A stretch of DNA of 64,000 nucleotides from Mikania micrantha. Its lineage: Eukaryota > Streptophyta > Magnoliopsida > Asterales > Asteraceae. Of this stretch, positions 32,178-42,805 are shown in pieces. The stretch's first letter is position 1. Every line of letters begins with the position of its first letter. The stretch lies in NCBI GenBank assembly GCA_009363875.1, contig CM018682.1, positions 64,936,031 to 65,000,030 of the forward strand, given 5' to 3'. The notes under the pieces were generated by a model. The model worked only from the letters and a program-made list of their open reading frames with translations. It ran no database searches and was not told the DNA's origin. The position numbers and the translations under genes are program-made.

Positions 32178-35100
32178 ATGGCCAGATACAAATCGGTGAC
32201 GTAGAACAACATCTGCGCACACTTAGATCTTACCACTCCGAACGCCAAGCACTACACTGAGATTATTACGTTTCTCAGGCGTTCGAGGATCTTTACAGCC
32301 ATCTCCACAATACATGTGCCATATCAGTCGCATCAACAGGATTTCTGGGCTTCAGCTGATATCGATTGTGAGGCTGAACCTCCTGTGATTAGAGGGAAGG
32401 TTCTTGGGCATGATGTGGTGATTTCAGTAGAACACATCAGGAGGGTCTGTGGCTTTCAGGATTCTCCGGATCAGCCTTATATGTTAGATCGATACTTGGT
32501 CCGTGGATGCTTTATGCGGTGCAAGTATGAAGGAGATCTCGGAGCTGGGATTCTCAACAAAGCGTACATGTCACCTCAGTTCAAGTATCTTGCGCATGTG
32601 CTGATTCATTGTTTAGGATCCAGGAGAGGTGGATTTGATGACATGCGAGAGACAATTCAGTGTGCTTTCGTAGCCCTGGTGCTGAACAGACCATTCAACT
32701 TCTCTGAGATGGTCTTCACTCACATGAAGGAGAATGTCACTTTGAAGGGAGATAAAAAGTTTTTGATGTACCCGAGATTTATGCAACAGTTGATTGATGC
32801 CCAGTTGCCTGATCTACCGAAGATTGATGCTGACATCATCAAGCTGGAGCACATGAATGACCTCACCCTCAACCGGGTGATGTCATACAGAGGCAAAGAG
32901 AGGAAACCAGCTTCTAGATCTTTATTTGGACATCTCTCTAGGCCAGATTATCGAGCTCCTGCTGGTCAGAGATGGAGACATGACGAGTCTGAGTCTGATG
33001 TTGAGGATATTTTTGTGCCAGATGATGGAGGAGACGATGATGGTGGAGCTGATAATGTTGAGGGTGATGTTGGTGTTGGTGCAAGTGGTAGTGGTGCTGG
33101 TGGTGCTGATGATGTTGTTGGTGGTGGTGGTGCTAGCTCAGAAGGTGTGAGCATGATGACTGTAGGCACAGTTGCTATTACTTCTGATACAGGTGTTAGC
33201 ACCTCCTTGGCTGCAGAGGAGGAAGTCGATATTGATTCACTAATGGAGTTAGATTTTCTGATTACTTCTACCTCCACAGTGACTGCTCCTCTTGATGCTA
33301 CAGCCCCTCATTCTGTAGAAGGTGATGCTGAGTCTGAGGACTCAAGTGAAGATGAAGGAGAAGCTGGTGATGGTGATGATGAAAGTTCTGATTCTGAAGA
33401 GACTCATGATGATGAGTTTGAGAAAGTGATGATAGGAGGAACAATGGTGATGAGGAAGAGAAAGAGGAGTGAAGAGGAGTGAAGAAGAGATGGAGGAGAT
33501 TACTGATCCTTCATTTGTTCCAGAGTTTGATTTATCTCCTCCACCTCGGTCTTCTGCACCTGTTACTGTGGTTACATCTCCTACTACTTCTCAGCCTACA
33601 TCTTCCAGGGCAGGGAGAGGGAAGAGATCGAGGTTCTCATTCTAGAGAAGGTCAGAACTGACAACGGCTGCTACAACTACTGTTACATCAGTAGCAGCTG
33701 TTTCAGTTTCTTCACTGACCAGGTCAAGGGCAACTCATGTTCATTCTACTATAGCCCCTCTGACCACCTCGGTGACTCAAGCACCCATATTTACAGCTGC
33801 TTCCTCTGGTCCCTCCATCTCACGTGCTGATTGTCTATACCTACTGTGTCAGTTGTTGATCAGCTGAGTACACTGAACAGTATGGTACTTAGATTAATGG
33901 AGAGGAGTATGGAACAAGAGAGGAAGAACAGGGATCAAGAGCCGGTCATTGCTCAGCTCACAAAGAGAGTGGAAGAGCAGGATACTCTGCTGGTTAAGGC
34001 TGCAGATCAACGGGCGGATCTGAGAGCTAGATCTGCTCAACAGGAGCAGCAGCTGCTAAAGTACATTGATGAGCATCATCAGCTAGCCCTGACAGTCACA
34101 GATTATAGTGATAGGATACTGTCCTTGGAGACTGAAAATGCTCGATTAGCATATCAGATCGACAGTCTCAAGGATAGTACTCCTCAGATTGAAGGCTCTG
34201 CAGCACGTTCCGATGAATCAGACAAGGAGGAAGACGAAGAAGAAGAATAAGAAGAGTCTGAGGAGGAACAGGTGGATTATGAAGATTCAGAGAAAGATGC
34301 TGAATCTGATGATGAAGACAAGGACGGATCTGGGAGTGGGTCTTCTGGTTCATCTAGTACTGATGATGATGATGACGATGATGATCAAGCCCCTCCCTCA
34401 TCTGAGATCCGATCCAAGAAGGCAAATGACAAGAAGGCTCAGGCTCCTCCTCCTTCGTCTCCTTCAAAGACAGCTGATCCTGAAGCTACTGAGGAAGTAG
34501 AAGCTGTGCCGTTGAGACGTCAGTTAGACGAGACTCTTACCATGATTTTGGACGCTCAAGGCATCATACAACACTCAGTCAGCTATGACAAGGAGCAGGG
34601 AGAAATCATTCACTGCTTAACAAAGGAACAAATTGCTGAGCTTTTCAGGTTAAATCCTGATGAGGTGATCACTGATGATACCTCTGTTCCTATTGTTGAT
34701 GAGCCAGAGCCAGAACTCTTTGATGATATTGATGAAGTTATTTTGGAGGATATCACGGACGAGGAATATCCTAAGTACACATCAGCTGAGGATGAGTTGC
34801 CTACATTTACTGAACCATTTGATCAAGAAACAGAGGATCTTCTGGTCAGATATTTGGAAGAACAAGTTGAAGCCAGCAAGTCAGAAGCCGATGAACAGAG
34901 AAAAAGAAAAGAAGAGTGGGAGGCTTACTGGGGGGCCTTAAAGAAACAGAGCACCGAGAAGATGCCAGCAACACACAAGAAAGTCTACAGAACCAAAGGC
35001 TACAAGGCTAGAGGTCAAATCTTGAGCTGGGCATACTTTCACGACCTCGGATGCTATGCAGTGAAAAGAGAAAGAGGGATAGATTACGTCAAACATCCTC

Positions 35101-35669
35101 ATGACTTTAAGACGTTTCCAGGCTTCGAAGTAAATCAATTAGCTCGTCTGAAGTTGCTATATAGTGAAGATTCAGGAATGTCTGCCTGGTTCTCTAGGCA
35201 AATCCAGTATGAGTACAGAAAGAGATGGGTGAACTTTCAGCCCCAACATCCTGAACGTTATTATTTGCCAGAGATTGATGGAGACACTCGGAAGCATAAG
35301 GTTATCCTGAAGTGGCTTCCTCCTAAAGTTTTGAAGAAGATTCCTTTACGGAAAATGCGACAAGACTTTATGGATGGCTTCTGATGGTGGTATTATGATG
35401 GGCGTACTGGCGAGGCTGTGATTGTTTTGTGCAAGGACAAGCAGTGGGAGACTGTGAGGATATTTGAGCCTATGTGGTTGACCAATCTATCTCACAAAGA
35501 TGTCCAAGCTCTGTTTAGGCACCAGATTTTCTTTGATGTTCAAGACATGGTGCAAGCATTGCAGTTTATGAGAGTGATCCGTCTCTACAGCATTTTCAAG
35601 ATCCATGCTGGAGCTGACTGGAAAGCTATCTCAGCAAAGTATTTCAAGAAAGACACTTCCACAAGCTGA
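32178..35669 (+). pseudogene. Long extra ORF after pol of the copia element
   Basis: ATG at 32178 opens a frame of about 1160 codons broken by TAG 32202, a frameshift near 33480, TAG about 33643, a frameshift near 33830, TAA 34248 and TGA 35382. The N-terminal part (to about 32935) looks globular (DFWASADIDCEAEPPVIRG, KFLMYPRFMQQLID) and recalls plant retrotransposon-associated proteins annotated only as hypothetical. Then come an Asp/Glu/Gly-rich region, a Thr/Ser/Pro-rich region, a coiled coil (about 33870-34180), a very acidic block and a C-terminal globular part rich in aromatics (about 34890-35669). No signal peptide or membrane segment is visible, so calling it envelope is not supported. 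Position matches the extra 3' ORF of Sireviruses. Function unknown. Confidence 0.7.
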
Positions 35670-35678
35670 ACTAGGTCC

Positions 35679-35687
35679 AAGGGGGAG
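35679..35687 (+). other. 3' polypurine tract, copia element
   Basis: AAGGGGGAG, ending 2 bp before the 3' LTR start TGTAGATGC at 35690. Confidence 0.85.
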
Positions 35688-35689
35688 TT

Positions 35690-36326
35690 TGTAGATGCAC
35701 TTATTGTCCCTAGTTCTATTTTGTAATATTCAACTTGTAAAATTCAAGTTATTAATGGAAGTTGTCTTTTTATATTGTTCTTAATGTTTATGTTTTAATT
35801 ATTTGATTATATGATTGGGTGATTTGGTTTATTGTTTAATTGAGTATGAGTATTGCTCATTCGGCCGAATGACTATAGAGTATGAAGTCATTCGGCGAAT
35901 GAGAATAGAGTATGTCTATATTCGGCGAATGAGTCATTCGCCGAATGACTCATTCGACTGAATTACCTATTCGACAGGAGTCATTCGCCGAATGAGTTGT
36001 TTCGGCCTCTCATTCGGCCGAATGTCAACTGCCTATAAATACAAGTTCAAAATCATTTCAACCCTAACTTCTGAGAAACCTCATTCGTCCTAAAGCACTC
36101 AAGTGTCAAACCCTTGGAGATTTGAGCGTTTCTTACTGTCCAACTTCGATTCTTTGCTCGTGGTGTTCGATCTTCACTCAAACGTTCTTCTCTTACCTTC
36201 GTATCACCACGGTTGCTGTCGGTTTCGATTGGAAAACCCTAGAATAGGATTCTGCACTATTCTAGTGGCTGTTGAGCAGATTTCTATTGATTTCGTGTTG
36301 TTTTCGAGATCATTTTTGGTCCTACA
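35690..36326 (+). mobile_element. Copia 3' LTR (intact, 637 bp)
   Basis: TGTAGATGCAC to GGTCCTACA. Several CATTCGGCCGAATG-type palindromes lie between 35857 and 36024, immediately upstream of TATAAATA at 36034-36041. It preserves the uninterrupted GGCCTCTCATTCGG sequence, which gives the pre-insertion state of the site where the Ty3 element entered the 5' LTR. About 9 substitutions from the 5' LTR by eye. Confidence 0.94.
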
Positions 36327-36331
36327 AACCT

Positions 36332-37150
36332 TAAACTAATAAAACCTAAACCTTGAACTAATAAAACCTTAAACTAATAATTAACAAAACCCTAATAAAA
36401 CCTTAAACTAATCAAACCTAAACCTTAAACTAATAAAACCTTAAACTAATAATTAATAAAACCCTGATAAAACCTTAAACTAATCAAACCTAAACCTGAA
36501 ACTAATAAAACCATAAACTAATATAATTAATAAAACCCTAATAAAACCTTAAACCAATCAAAACTTAAACTATTATTTAATGAAACCCTAATAAAACCTT
36601 AAACTAATCAAACCTAAACCTTAAACTAATCAAACCATAAACTAATTAATAAAACCCTAATAAAACCTTAAACCAATCAAACCTTAAACTATTATTTATT
36701 AAATTAAATAATAGTTTAAGGTTTGATTGGTTTAAGGTTTTATTAGGGTTTTATTAATTATTAGTTGTTTTGATTAGTTTAAGGTTTTATTAATTATTAG
36801 TTGTTTTGATTAGTTTAAGGTTTTATTAGGGTTTATTAATTATTAGGTTATATTTTGATTAGTTTAAGGTTTTATTAGGGTTTATTAATTATTAGGCTAT
36901 GTTTTGATTAGTTTAAGGTTTTAGAGGTTTATTAATTATTAGTTGTTTTGATTAGTTTAAGGTTTATTAGGGTTATTAATTAATAGTTTATGTTTTGATT
37001 AGTTTAAGGTTTTATTAATTATTAGTTGTTTTGATTAGTTTAAGGTTTTATTAGAGTTTATTAATTATTAGTTTATGTTTTGATTAGTTTAAGGTTTTAT
37101 TATAGTTTTATTATTTATTAGTTTAAGGTTTATTAGGGTTTTATTAATTA
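36332..37150. repeat. TTAAACTAATAAAACC array forming a large inverted repeat
   Basis: Left half is built from AACCTTAAACTAATAAAACC-like units, right half from the reverse complement (GGTTTTATTAGGGTTT, TTGATTAGTTTAAGG). Near the centre the arms are perfectly complementary for about 46 bp (36652-36697 with 36706-36751) around an 8-bp loop (36698-36705). The same array is found at 4855-4905 on the other side of the copia insertion, so it was one block in the hAT 3' region. It would form a long hairpin in RNA or single-stranded DNA. No coding. Confidence 0.85.
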
Positions 37151-37939
37151 TTTGAGAAAAGAAAATACAATATAATGAACAAATTGAAGTCAACATAAAT
37201 TAAATTACTTAAAGCCTTAAACAATTAAAATAAACCAAATCGTAAAACATAATGATGATTTACATTTTGGTAACATGCGTCTAGCTTCTTCACGTTTAAT
37301 TTTCTTCCGAGCTAACTTGATAATATGCAGCTTCTTCCACGTCGGTTATTCCTTCCGACAAACCCGCCTCGACTTCCTCTTGCAATAACTCGTTCTCGTA
37401 ATCCATTTCGTCTTCAAGTGAAGACTTATCTTGAACTCTTTCCGCCACAACCAAGTAATCATTCAAGCAAATCGACATCTCTACCGCCAGAGGAGTGAGT
37501 CTTGTTCTTCTTAGTGAAATGACCCTGCCACTAACAGAAAATACCGATTCCGAAGCTACCGTGGAAGCTTGGACGCTTAGTAGATCTCGGGCCATAGCGG
37601 ATAGGATCGAGAATTGTTCTTCCTTACCTTTCCACCAAGCCAAGATATCAAAGGACATAAAATCTTGAGGAGTCATGTCCGACAAAAAGTCTGTGGCAAT
37701 ATATCTTCCAAGTTCACTCTTGGAGTATTGCCTTTTTTTTTACTATTCTCGTTCATTAATAAATTATAAAAAGCGATTTGTGGATCTGAACTACTAGAAC
37801 TTGATGCCGCGTTTCTCATTGTTTGGTGTATGGTTGATGTTGTTCCATATTTTTGAACATAAACATCAAACAAATTTGAAAATTATTTGTTAAAAGTTGA
37901 TTGTAATGTTTGCGCGTAAAAAGGATCTTCATCATGTAA

Positions 37940-38952
37940 GGGCTTTTTTGTTTACCTCTTAATGATTCCATTAAGAGGCAAAGTCTGAATCGGTCAAAGG
38001 CATTGTTGTCTGGTTCAATCAAAAGATACCTCTTAATGGTTCAGAAAAGCTTTTAATGATTCAGCATAAAGACAAGTCTGAATGGAAAAGAGCCATGTGT
38101 TACCCTCCCATTTTTTTCCTTTTACGCATCTCTCCCCGTCTCCCCAAACATCACTGCCCTTCATCCCCAAAACTCTCCGATGACTCGCATCTCCGACCTC
38201 CTCACTCCCGGTGATTTGCGATCTCTAATCTCCGACGACTTGCATCTCTACCCTTCTCCCCCAAGGCTCTCCAACAACTTGCATCTGCACCCGTCTCCCC
38301 CAAGGCTCTCCGACGACTTGTTTTTTCTCCTGTCTCCCCAAGGCTCTTTCTTTCTGTCGAAGTGCTAATCCACATCCTCAACGGAATCCTCTCTTCCGAT
38401 TGACGCACCACCACCATCTATTGATGTCTTATACTCTTCTCATCAACCAGGTGAATTATGCTCATCAAAATGGCAAACTGTTTTTGGTTAGGTGTTGTTG
38501 GAGCTGATTTGTTGGTTGTGTTGTTGGGTATGGCACCACCGTCAGTTGGTTGGGGATGGCACCACCACCGTGTGGTTGGGGATGGTTGCAACATCAAAGG
38601 GATTTTCTCCAAAATGGTTTGCGTTTTTTTTTTCTTTTCCAAAATGCTAGATTGCTGCAACTTCAAGATGTTGTGGTTTTTGATATGCTTTGTTTTTTTT
38701 CCTCCAAAATGTATACTACTGAATTTTGAGATGCTATGGTTTTTGAGTTGGTATGGGTTTTTTTTTGCAAATTATGTTGATGCTATGGTTTTTGAGACAA
38801 ACAGAAGGGTAAAATAGTCATTATGTGCATTCTTTTAAAGGTCTAACCAAACAACATTATTGATTTAGTACTTAATTGGTTCAGAGCCTCTTATTCGTTC
38901 ATACCTCTTATTGGTTCAGCACTTAATGATATAGATGCTTCCAAACAGCCCC
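37940..38952. mobile_element. Non-autonomous PIF/Harbinger-type element (1013 bp)
   Basis: Flanked by TAA (37937-37939 and 38953-38955) with terminal inverted repeats GGGC(T/-)TTTTTTG and GGGGCTGTTTGG; just inside is TTTACCTCTTAATG, shared with the MITE at 50089. It interrupts the hAT coding region in the same sense as a simple insertion. The interior is not like a bare MITE: it has C-rich, 5'-leader-like DNA (38100-38450), a 39-bp tandem repeat, a possible splice donor CCAG|GTGAAT near 38450 and GGTTGGGGATGG repeats. It may have captured a host gene fragment. Open frames inside are short and unrecognised. Confidence 0.75.
38234..38348 (+). repeat. 39-bp tandem repeat, about 3 copies
   Basis: Units start at 38234 (GACGACTTGCATCTC), 38273 (AACAACTTGCATCTG) and 38312 (GACGACTTGTTTTTT), each ending CCCCCAAGGCTC. 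The last copy is diverged. Confidence 0.8.
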
Positions 38953-40119
38953 TAAATCTAAATCGTAACAAATTTTTTCAAGTAAAGTTTCAACCCCGCA
39001 ACATTTACGCAAGGGTTTAAAGCGGCGGCACAAGTAATAACCAGTGGGATTTTTTTTGAAATATTTTAAAAGTTTTGATTTCATTGGTGAAACCATATCA
39101 CTTAAAGGTTTTGATCAAAAAGACAATTCATTCAATTTTGAACTCATTAAATAAATTTGGTTAAGTATCAAAGAACTTGTTGGATAATAAACACCGGATA
39201 AAAATGTTGTTGCGGTTTTAAAAACATGAAGCATTTTCGCAATTTGTTCAATAAGATCCCAACCTGACTGATTAAATGATGTGTGCAACACATCGACTAT
39301 GACAAAAACACCTTCGCAAATAGGTTTGTATTTTAAAATTAGTTGTTGGACCGCACGCGTATTATTCGACGTGTTATTAAATGAGATTGAAAATATTTTG
39401 TTTTCCGATTTAAAAGTTTTTATAACTTTGTCTAAAACATAAAATAAATTCTCACCCGTGTGAGGATAGTCAAATAACTCAAACGCGACCGTACGTTTCA
39501 TTAGTTGCCACGTATCGGGTTGTACCCAATGAGTGGTAACACAAATGTATGAGTCGGGTGAACCATGTGGAGCGGACCAAACATCACAAGTTAAACTAAA
39601 GCCGGTTTGTAAGTTTTCAAAACCCAAAATAAGTTCATTTTTATCATTTTCCACATTTTTAAACAATCTCTTCTAATGGTGGAATGACATATGTGTGTGT
39701 AACGAGGTTGAATAGTTTGTTGAATAAGTCGAGTTAGAGGAGGGTTGTCGAAGTGGTTAAATGACAAACTTTGTTGAATCACGAATTGCGCCATTTGCTC
39801 AAGAACCGCATCGACACTATAAGCGAAAATACTCCCGTTGTTCGACATCGTAGGTTGACCTCGTGCCGCTTCGTTCTTCAAAGCTTTGCAATATTTGTAC
39901 TCGTGATGGTTTTTCAAAATACTATTCGCGTCGTGTTTGAAAAAACTACCACAAAGCTTGCACCGAGCTTTATTCGGACCGCTTGACATTTTACACAAGT
40001 CGTAGTTTTTCCATATTTCGGGATTCCTTTTCGTAGGAATAATTTCAACAACTTCAAGGTTAGTTGAAGCACCACAACCAACCGAATAATATATCCCACC
40101 ATTAGCAAAGTTAAGGTAG

Positions 40120-40300
40120 GGTCTGAGGATGTAAGATGTAGGCAACCTTACCTCTACCTCGTAGGAATAGAGAGACTGCTTCCAATGAGACCCTATGCTC
40201 ATGATGCCTGATTAACCGACCAACCCAATGGTTTTAACGTTATTTTCACAAAAATAAAGTAAAATAACGTTAAAATTAGTATAATTTTACTTTTATCCCT
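40120..40300 (+). repeat. SINE-like repeat, copy A (MITE-free)
   Basis: Contains GGGTCTGAGGATGTAAGATG, CCTTACCTCTACCTCG and AGAGAGACTGCTTCC, blocks I know from tRNA-derived plant SINEs of the Au/TS kind, followed by TTTTAACGTTATTTTCACAA and TTAAAATTAGTATAATTTTA. A second, diverged copy in reverse orientation lies at about 50040-50470 and is interrupted by a MITE; copy A has the empty target TAA at 40255-40257. It truncates or overlaps the hAT 5' end. Assignment as a SINE is from recalled motifs, not a search. Confidence 0.5.
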
Positions 40301-41396
40301 TAAGGACCGATACATATATACATTATATATACGCATCGCAAACGAAGCCCTTAGGTGAGAGTAAACATTTGTTAATTATTTTGCGATATGCTCGGATCAA
40401 GGGTCCGAATATAAGCCCCATTTACGCTGTGTTCCCGAGTCTAATTTAGTGAAAGAAGAGAAAGGAAATGAGAAGATTCTTGAGAAATTCGTGTTCCAGA
40501 GATTTTTTTGGGAAAGAAGTGGGGAGAAGAGAAGAGAAAAGGAAAGGAAATCAATGCTTATTTTCTTCCTCCCAAATCGGAGAGATTTGGAGAGAAAGAA
40601 TAACAATCATATTCTAATTATTTAAAAATTCCAAAATTATCCCTAACAAAAAAGACAACGTATATTTTCCCAATCTTCTTCAACCCAGCATCATCTTCCA
40701 CATGCAAAAGTTCAATCAGCTTCATTATTGTTCATCATCACCAGTCTTCAACTAGTTTCAATCATCAATTACAAGAGGTAAGCAAATCAATTGATTGAAT
40801 TAATATTGTAACTGTATATGTGTTTATTTTTGTTCTGTGAATACATTCTGTGATGGATTGCAAAATACTTGAGAATTAGATTTAGGGCTTGTATTGTGAT
40901 ACCTTGTACTTGGGCCTGTGATCGATCATATTTTTGATCCATATTTCGGTGGTTTGGGGAGGCAAGCTCTCTCTGCTTTTTTTTTTCTACTTTCCTCCAG
41001 GCATTTGAAAGCTTTACTTTTTAGCTATGACATGATGCAAAATATGTGAATATGGAGGGTATGGTCTGGTTAATTTTTAATTAAAAGTAATTATGTGTTC
41101 TTTGTCCCTTGATTTCACTATGTTTATTATTGGATAACAAGAAAAGGAAATTGTTCCAGACATATGCACGATTCTAGAAACAAATATTAAGTTTCAACAA
41201 TTTAGCATTTAGCAAATCAACAATTTAATCATAGAGTGCAATGTCTTCAAATCAAAACCAGTTTTTTCATGTTCAATTCCTATTACAATCAAATCAATAT
41301 AGTATGCCTTTTGTTATTCTATTTAATTTTTATAGCTTTTATGTATATCTTATTTTATAGATCAAATAACAAATTTCAACAACAGCTAAAGGTACA

Positions 41397-42627
41397 ATGG
41401 ATCATCGGACACTCAACATAGCTCATGTTATACGGGCCAGACGATTGCAATTAATTAACTTGATTTGTTTACTGGTGGCTCTCATTATACGATTTAGACT
41501 ATCCAAAATGAACCATACCAATTTACCTACTAAAGATGAAATTTTACAATGACGATTAGTACGAGAAGAGATGTTGCACGATCTTTCAAAGAGTGGTAAA
41601 TGTCGTGAACTTATCCGTATGAGTGAGAAAGCTTCTATAAAATTATGCAATATCTTAAAGCGTGACGGTAGTCTTCGAGCCACTCAACGCATGTCTGTTG
41701 AAGAGCAAGTTGCAAGATTTTTGCATATTGTAGGTAACAATTTGAGAAACCGGTTTGCCTCATGGATATATCGTCGTTCTGGATCAACAACCAGTCGGTG
41801 CCTCCATAGAGTTCTTCGAGCGATTATATCATTAGAAAGTCGTTATATCCAACAACCTAAAGGTGACATTGTCCCAAAAGAAATTCAAGAAAAAAAAATA
41901 GATTTTATCCTTTTTTAAGGATTGTATAGGAGCAATTGATGTAACACATGTTCGTGTCAAAGTAGCTAATAAAGATGCTCCTAGATATCGTGGTCGTAAG
42001 GGATACCCGACGATAAATGTGTTGGCTGCTTGTACTTTTGATTTAAAATTTACATATGTTTTTAACCGGTTGGGAGGGTACTGATCGGATTCAAGAATAA
42101 TAAAGAATGCACTTATAAGGGATGACAAACTAGTAATCCCATCAGGTAGATATTGTTTAGTAGACGCAGGTTTGCCTCATACGAGTACACTAATGACGCC
42201 ATATAGGGTTGTTAGGTATCATTTGAAAGAGTACTCTGCTCGTGGGCCTCAAAATTCAAAGGAGTTGTTTAACCTTCGTCATGCATCATTACGTAATGCA
42301 ATTGAAAGAGCATTTGGTGTCTTGAAAAAGAGGTTTCCTATCATAAGAAGTACAACAGAACCATTTTACTCTTGTAGAACACAATCTGATATATTTTTAG
42401 CATGTTGCATTTTACAAAACTTTTTACTAAAGGAAGATCGTGATGAAGATCTTGAAAATGAGGTCATACATGAGGTCTTAAATGCAACACAAGACGAAGA
42501 TAATCATAATACAACAGATACACATGAGGGTATTTCCAGAGGAGACCAGCTAAGAAACACAATTGCAAATGAAATATGGACTAATTATTTGATGTATCCG
42601 AACAATGAAATAGACATGTCAAAATAA
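41397..42627 (+). pseudogene. Harbinger transposase (DDE nuclease), inactivated
   Basis: Starts at ATG 41397, which follows an acceptor-like TTTCAACAACAG. An in-frame TGA at 41550 cuts the N-terminus. The next part carries the helix-turn-helix-like region (SLRATQRMSVEEQVARFLHI) to 41918. Frameshifts in a poly-A run near 41890 and near 42065 separate the segments with the first catalytic Asp (GAIDVTHVRV), the GWEG-like region and the final part (RYCLVDAGLPH, LFNLRHASLRNAIERAFGVL with the catalytic Glu). It ends at TAA 42625. Known Harbinger transposases cut at terminal repeats with help from the Myb-like partner. This copy cannot make active enzyme. Confidence 0.85.
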
Positions 42628-42805
42628 TTATAGAATAGTACATTTTAGTATTTCATTTTGACAATGTATTGATGATTGGTGTTTATAATTATTTATGTTA
42701 TTTAATATTTTCAATTAACATACTTATTACGTTTACCATATGATGTGTTTAATTACTCTCACATTGTATGTTTATTTTATTAATTTTCTCATGTAGAAAC
42801 TCAAC

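Larger units (their letters stand above)
4906..36326 (+). mobile_element. Sirevirus-like Ty1/copia retrotransposon (carrying a nested Ty3 element)
   Basis: The target duplication AACCT is seen at 4901-4905 and 36327-36331. The LTRs are 637 bp; the 5' LTR is split by the nested Ty3 element into 320 + 317 bp, exactly matching the intact 3' LTR (35690-36326). Internal order is PBS (initiator Met tRNA type), long gag with two zinc knuckles and a coiled coil, protease, integrase, RT, RNase H, internal polypurine tract, about 2.1 kb of non-coding repeats, a long extra frame, then the 3' polypurine tract. Protease-integrase-RT order is diagnostic of Ty1/copia. The long gag, palindromic LTR motif and extra frame suggest the Sirevirus lineage (inference). 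Every reading frame carries stops, so this copy is not autonomous. Confidence 0.92.
37290..40110 (-). pseudogene. hAT transposase, fragmented
   Basis: Minus-strand remnants in N-to-C order. A BED-type zinc finger at about 40060-39900 (CKLCGSFF with downstream H-H and C). Transposase core at 39666-39115 (FSLTCDVWSAPHGS, SYICVTTHW). A conserved stretch like MKSKLLKYF near 39080. A 1-kb Harbinger-type insertion (37940-38952). Then the region before the dimerisation domain, and the C-terminal hAT dimerisation domain at 37685-37296 (FDILAWWKGKEEQFSIL, ARDLLSVQASTVASESVFS, TRLTPLAVEMSICLNDY). Several frameshifts (about 39600, 39110, 37680) destroy it. In hAT transposases the RNase H-like fold cuts DNA and the C-terminal domain dimerises. 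The N-terminal end adjoins a SINE-like repeat at 40120 and the 5' terminus is not found. Confidence 0.85.

Noticed and set aside
33000..33480. Acidic Gly/Asp-rich stretch as an antifreeze- or mucin-like host protein
   Set aside because: It is a low-complexity linker within the extra retrotransposon ORF.
32178..35669. Envelope gene making the copia element a retrovirus-like agent
   Set aside because: No signal peptide, hydrophobic membrane anchor or Cys pattern is visible; the protein is acidic with a coiled coil.
36332..37150. Interstitial telomere repeat
   Set aside because: AAACCCTAATAAAACC-like words look telomeric at a glance, but there is no run of the plant telomere unit (TTTAGGG); the unit is longer and irregular.
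38180..38817. Open frames inside the Harbinger-type element as genes
   Set aside because: Short, built on simple repeats and without recognisable domains; noted only as possible captured DNA.
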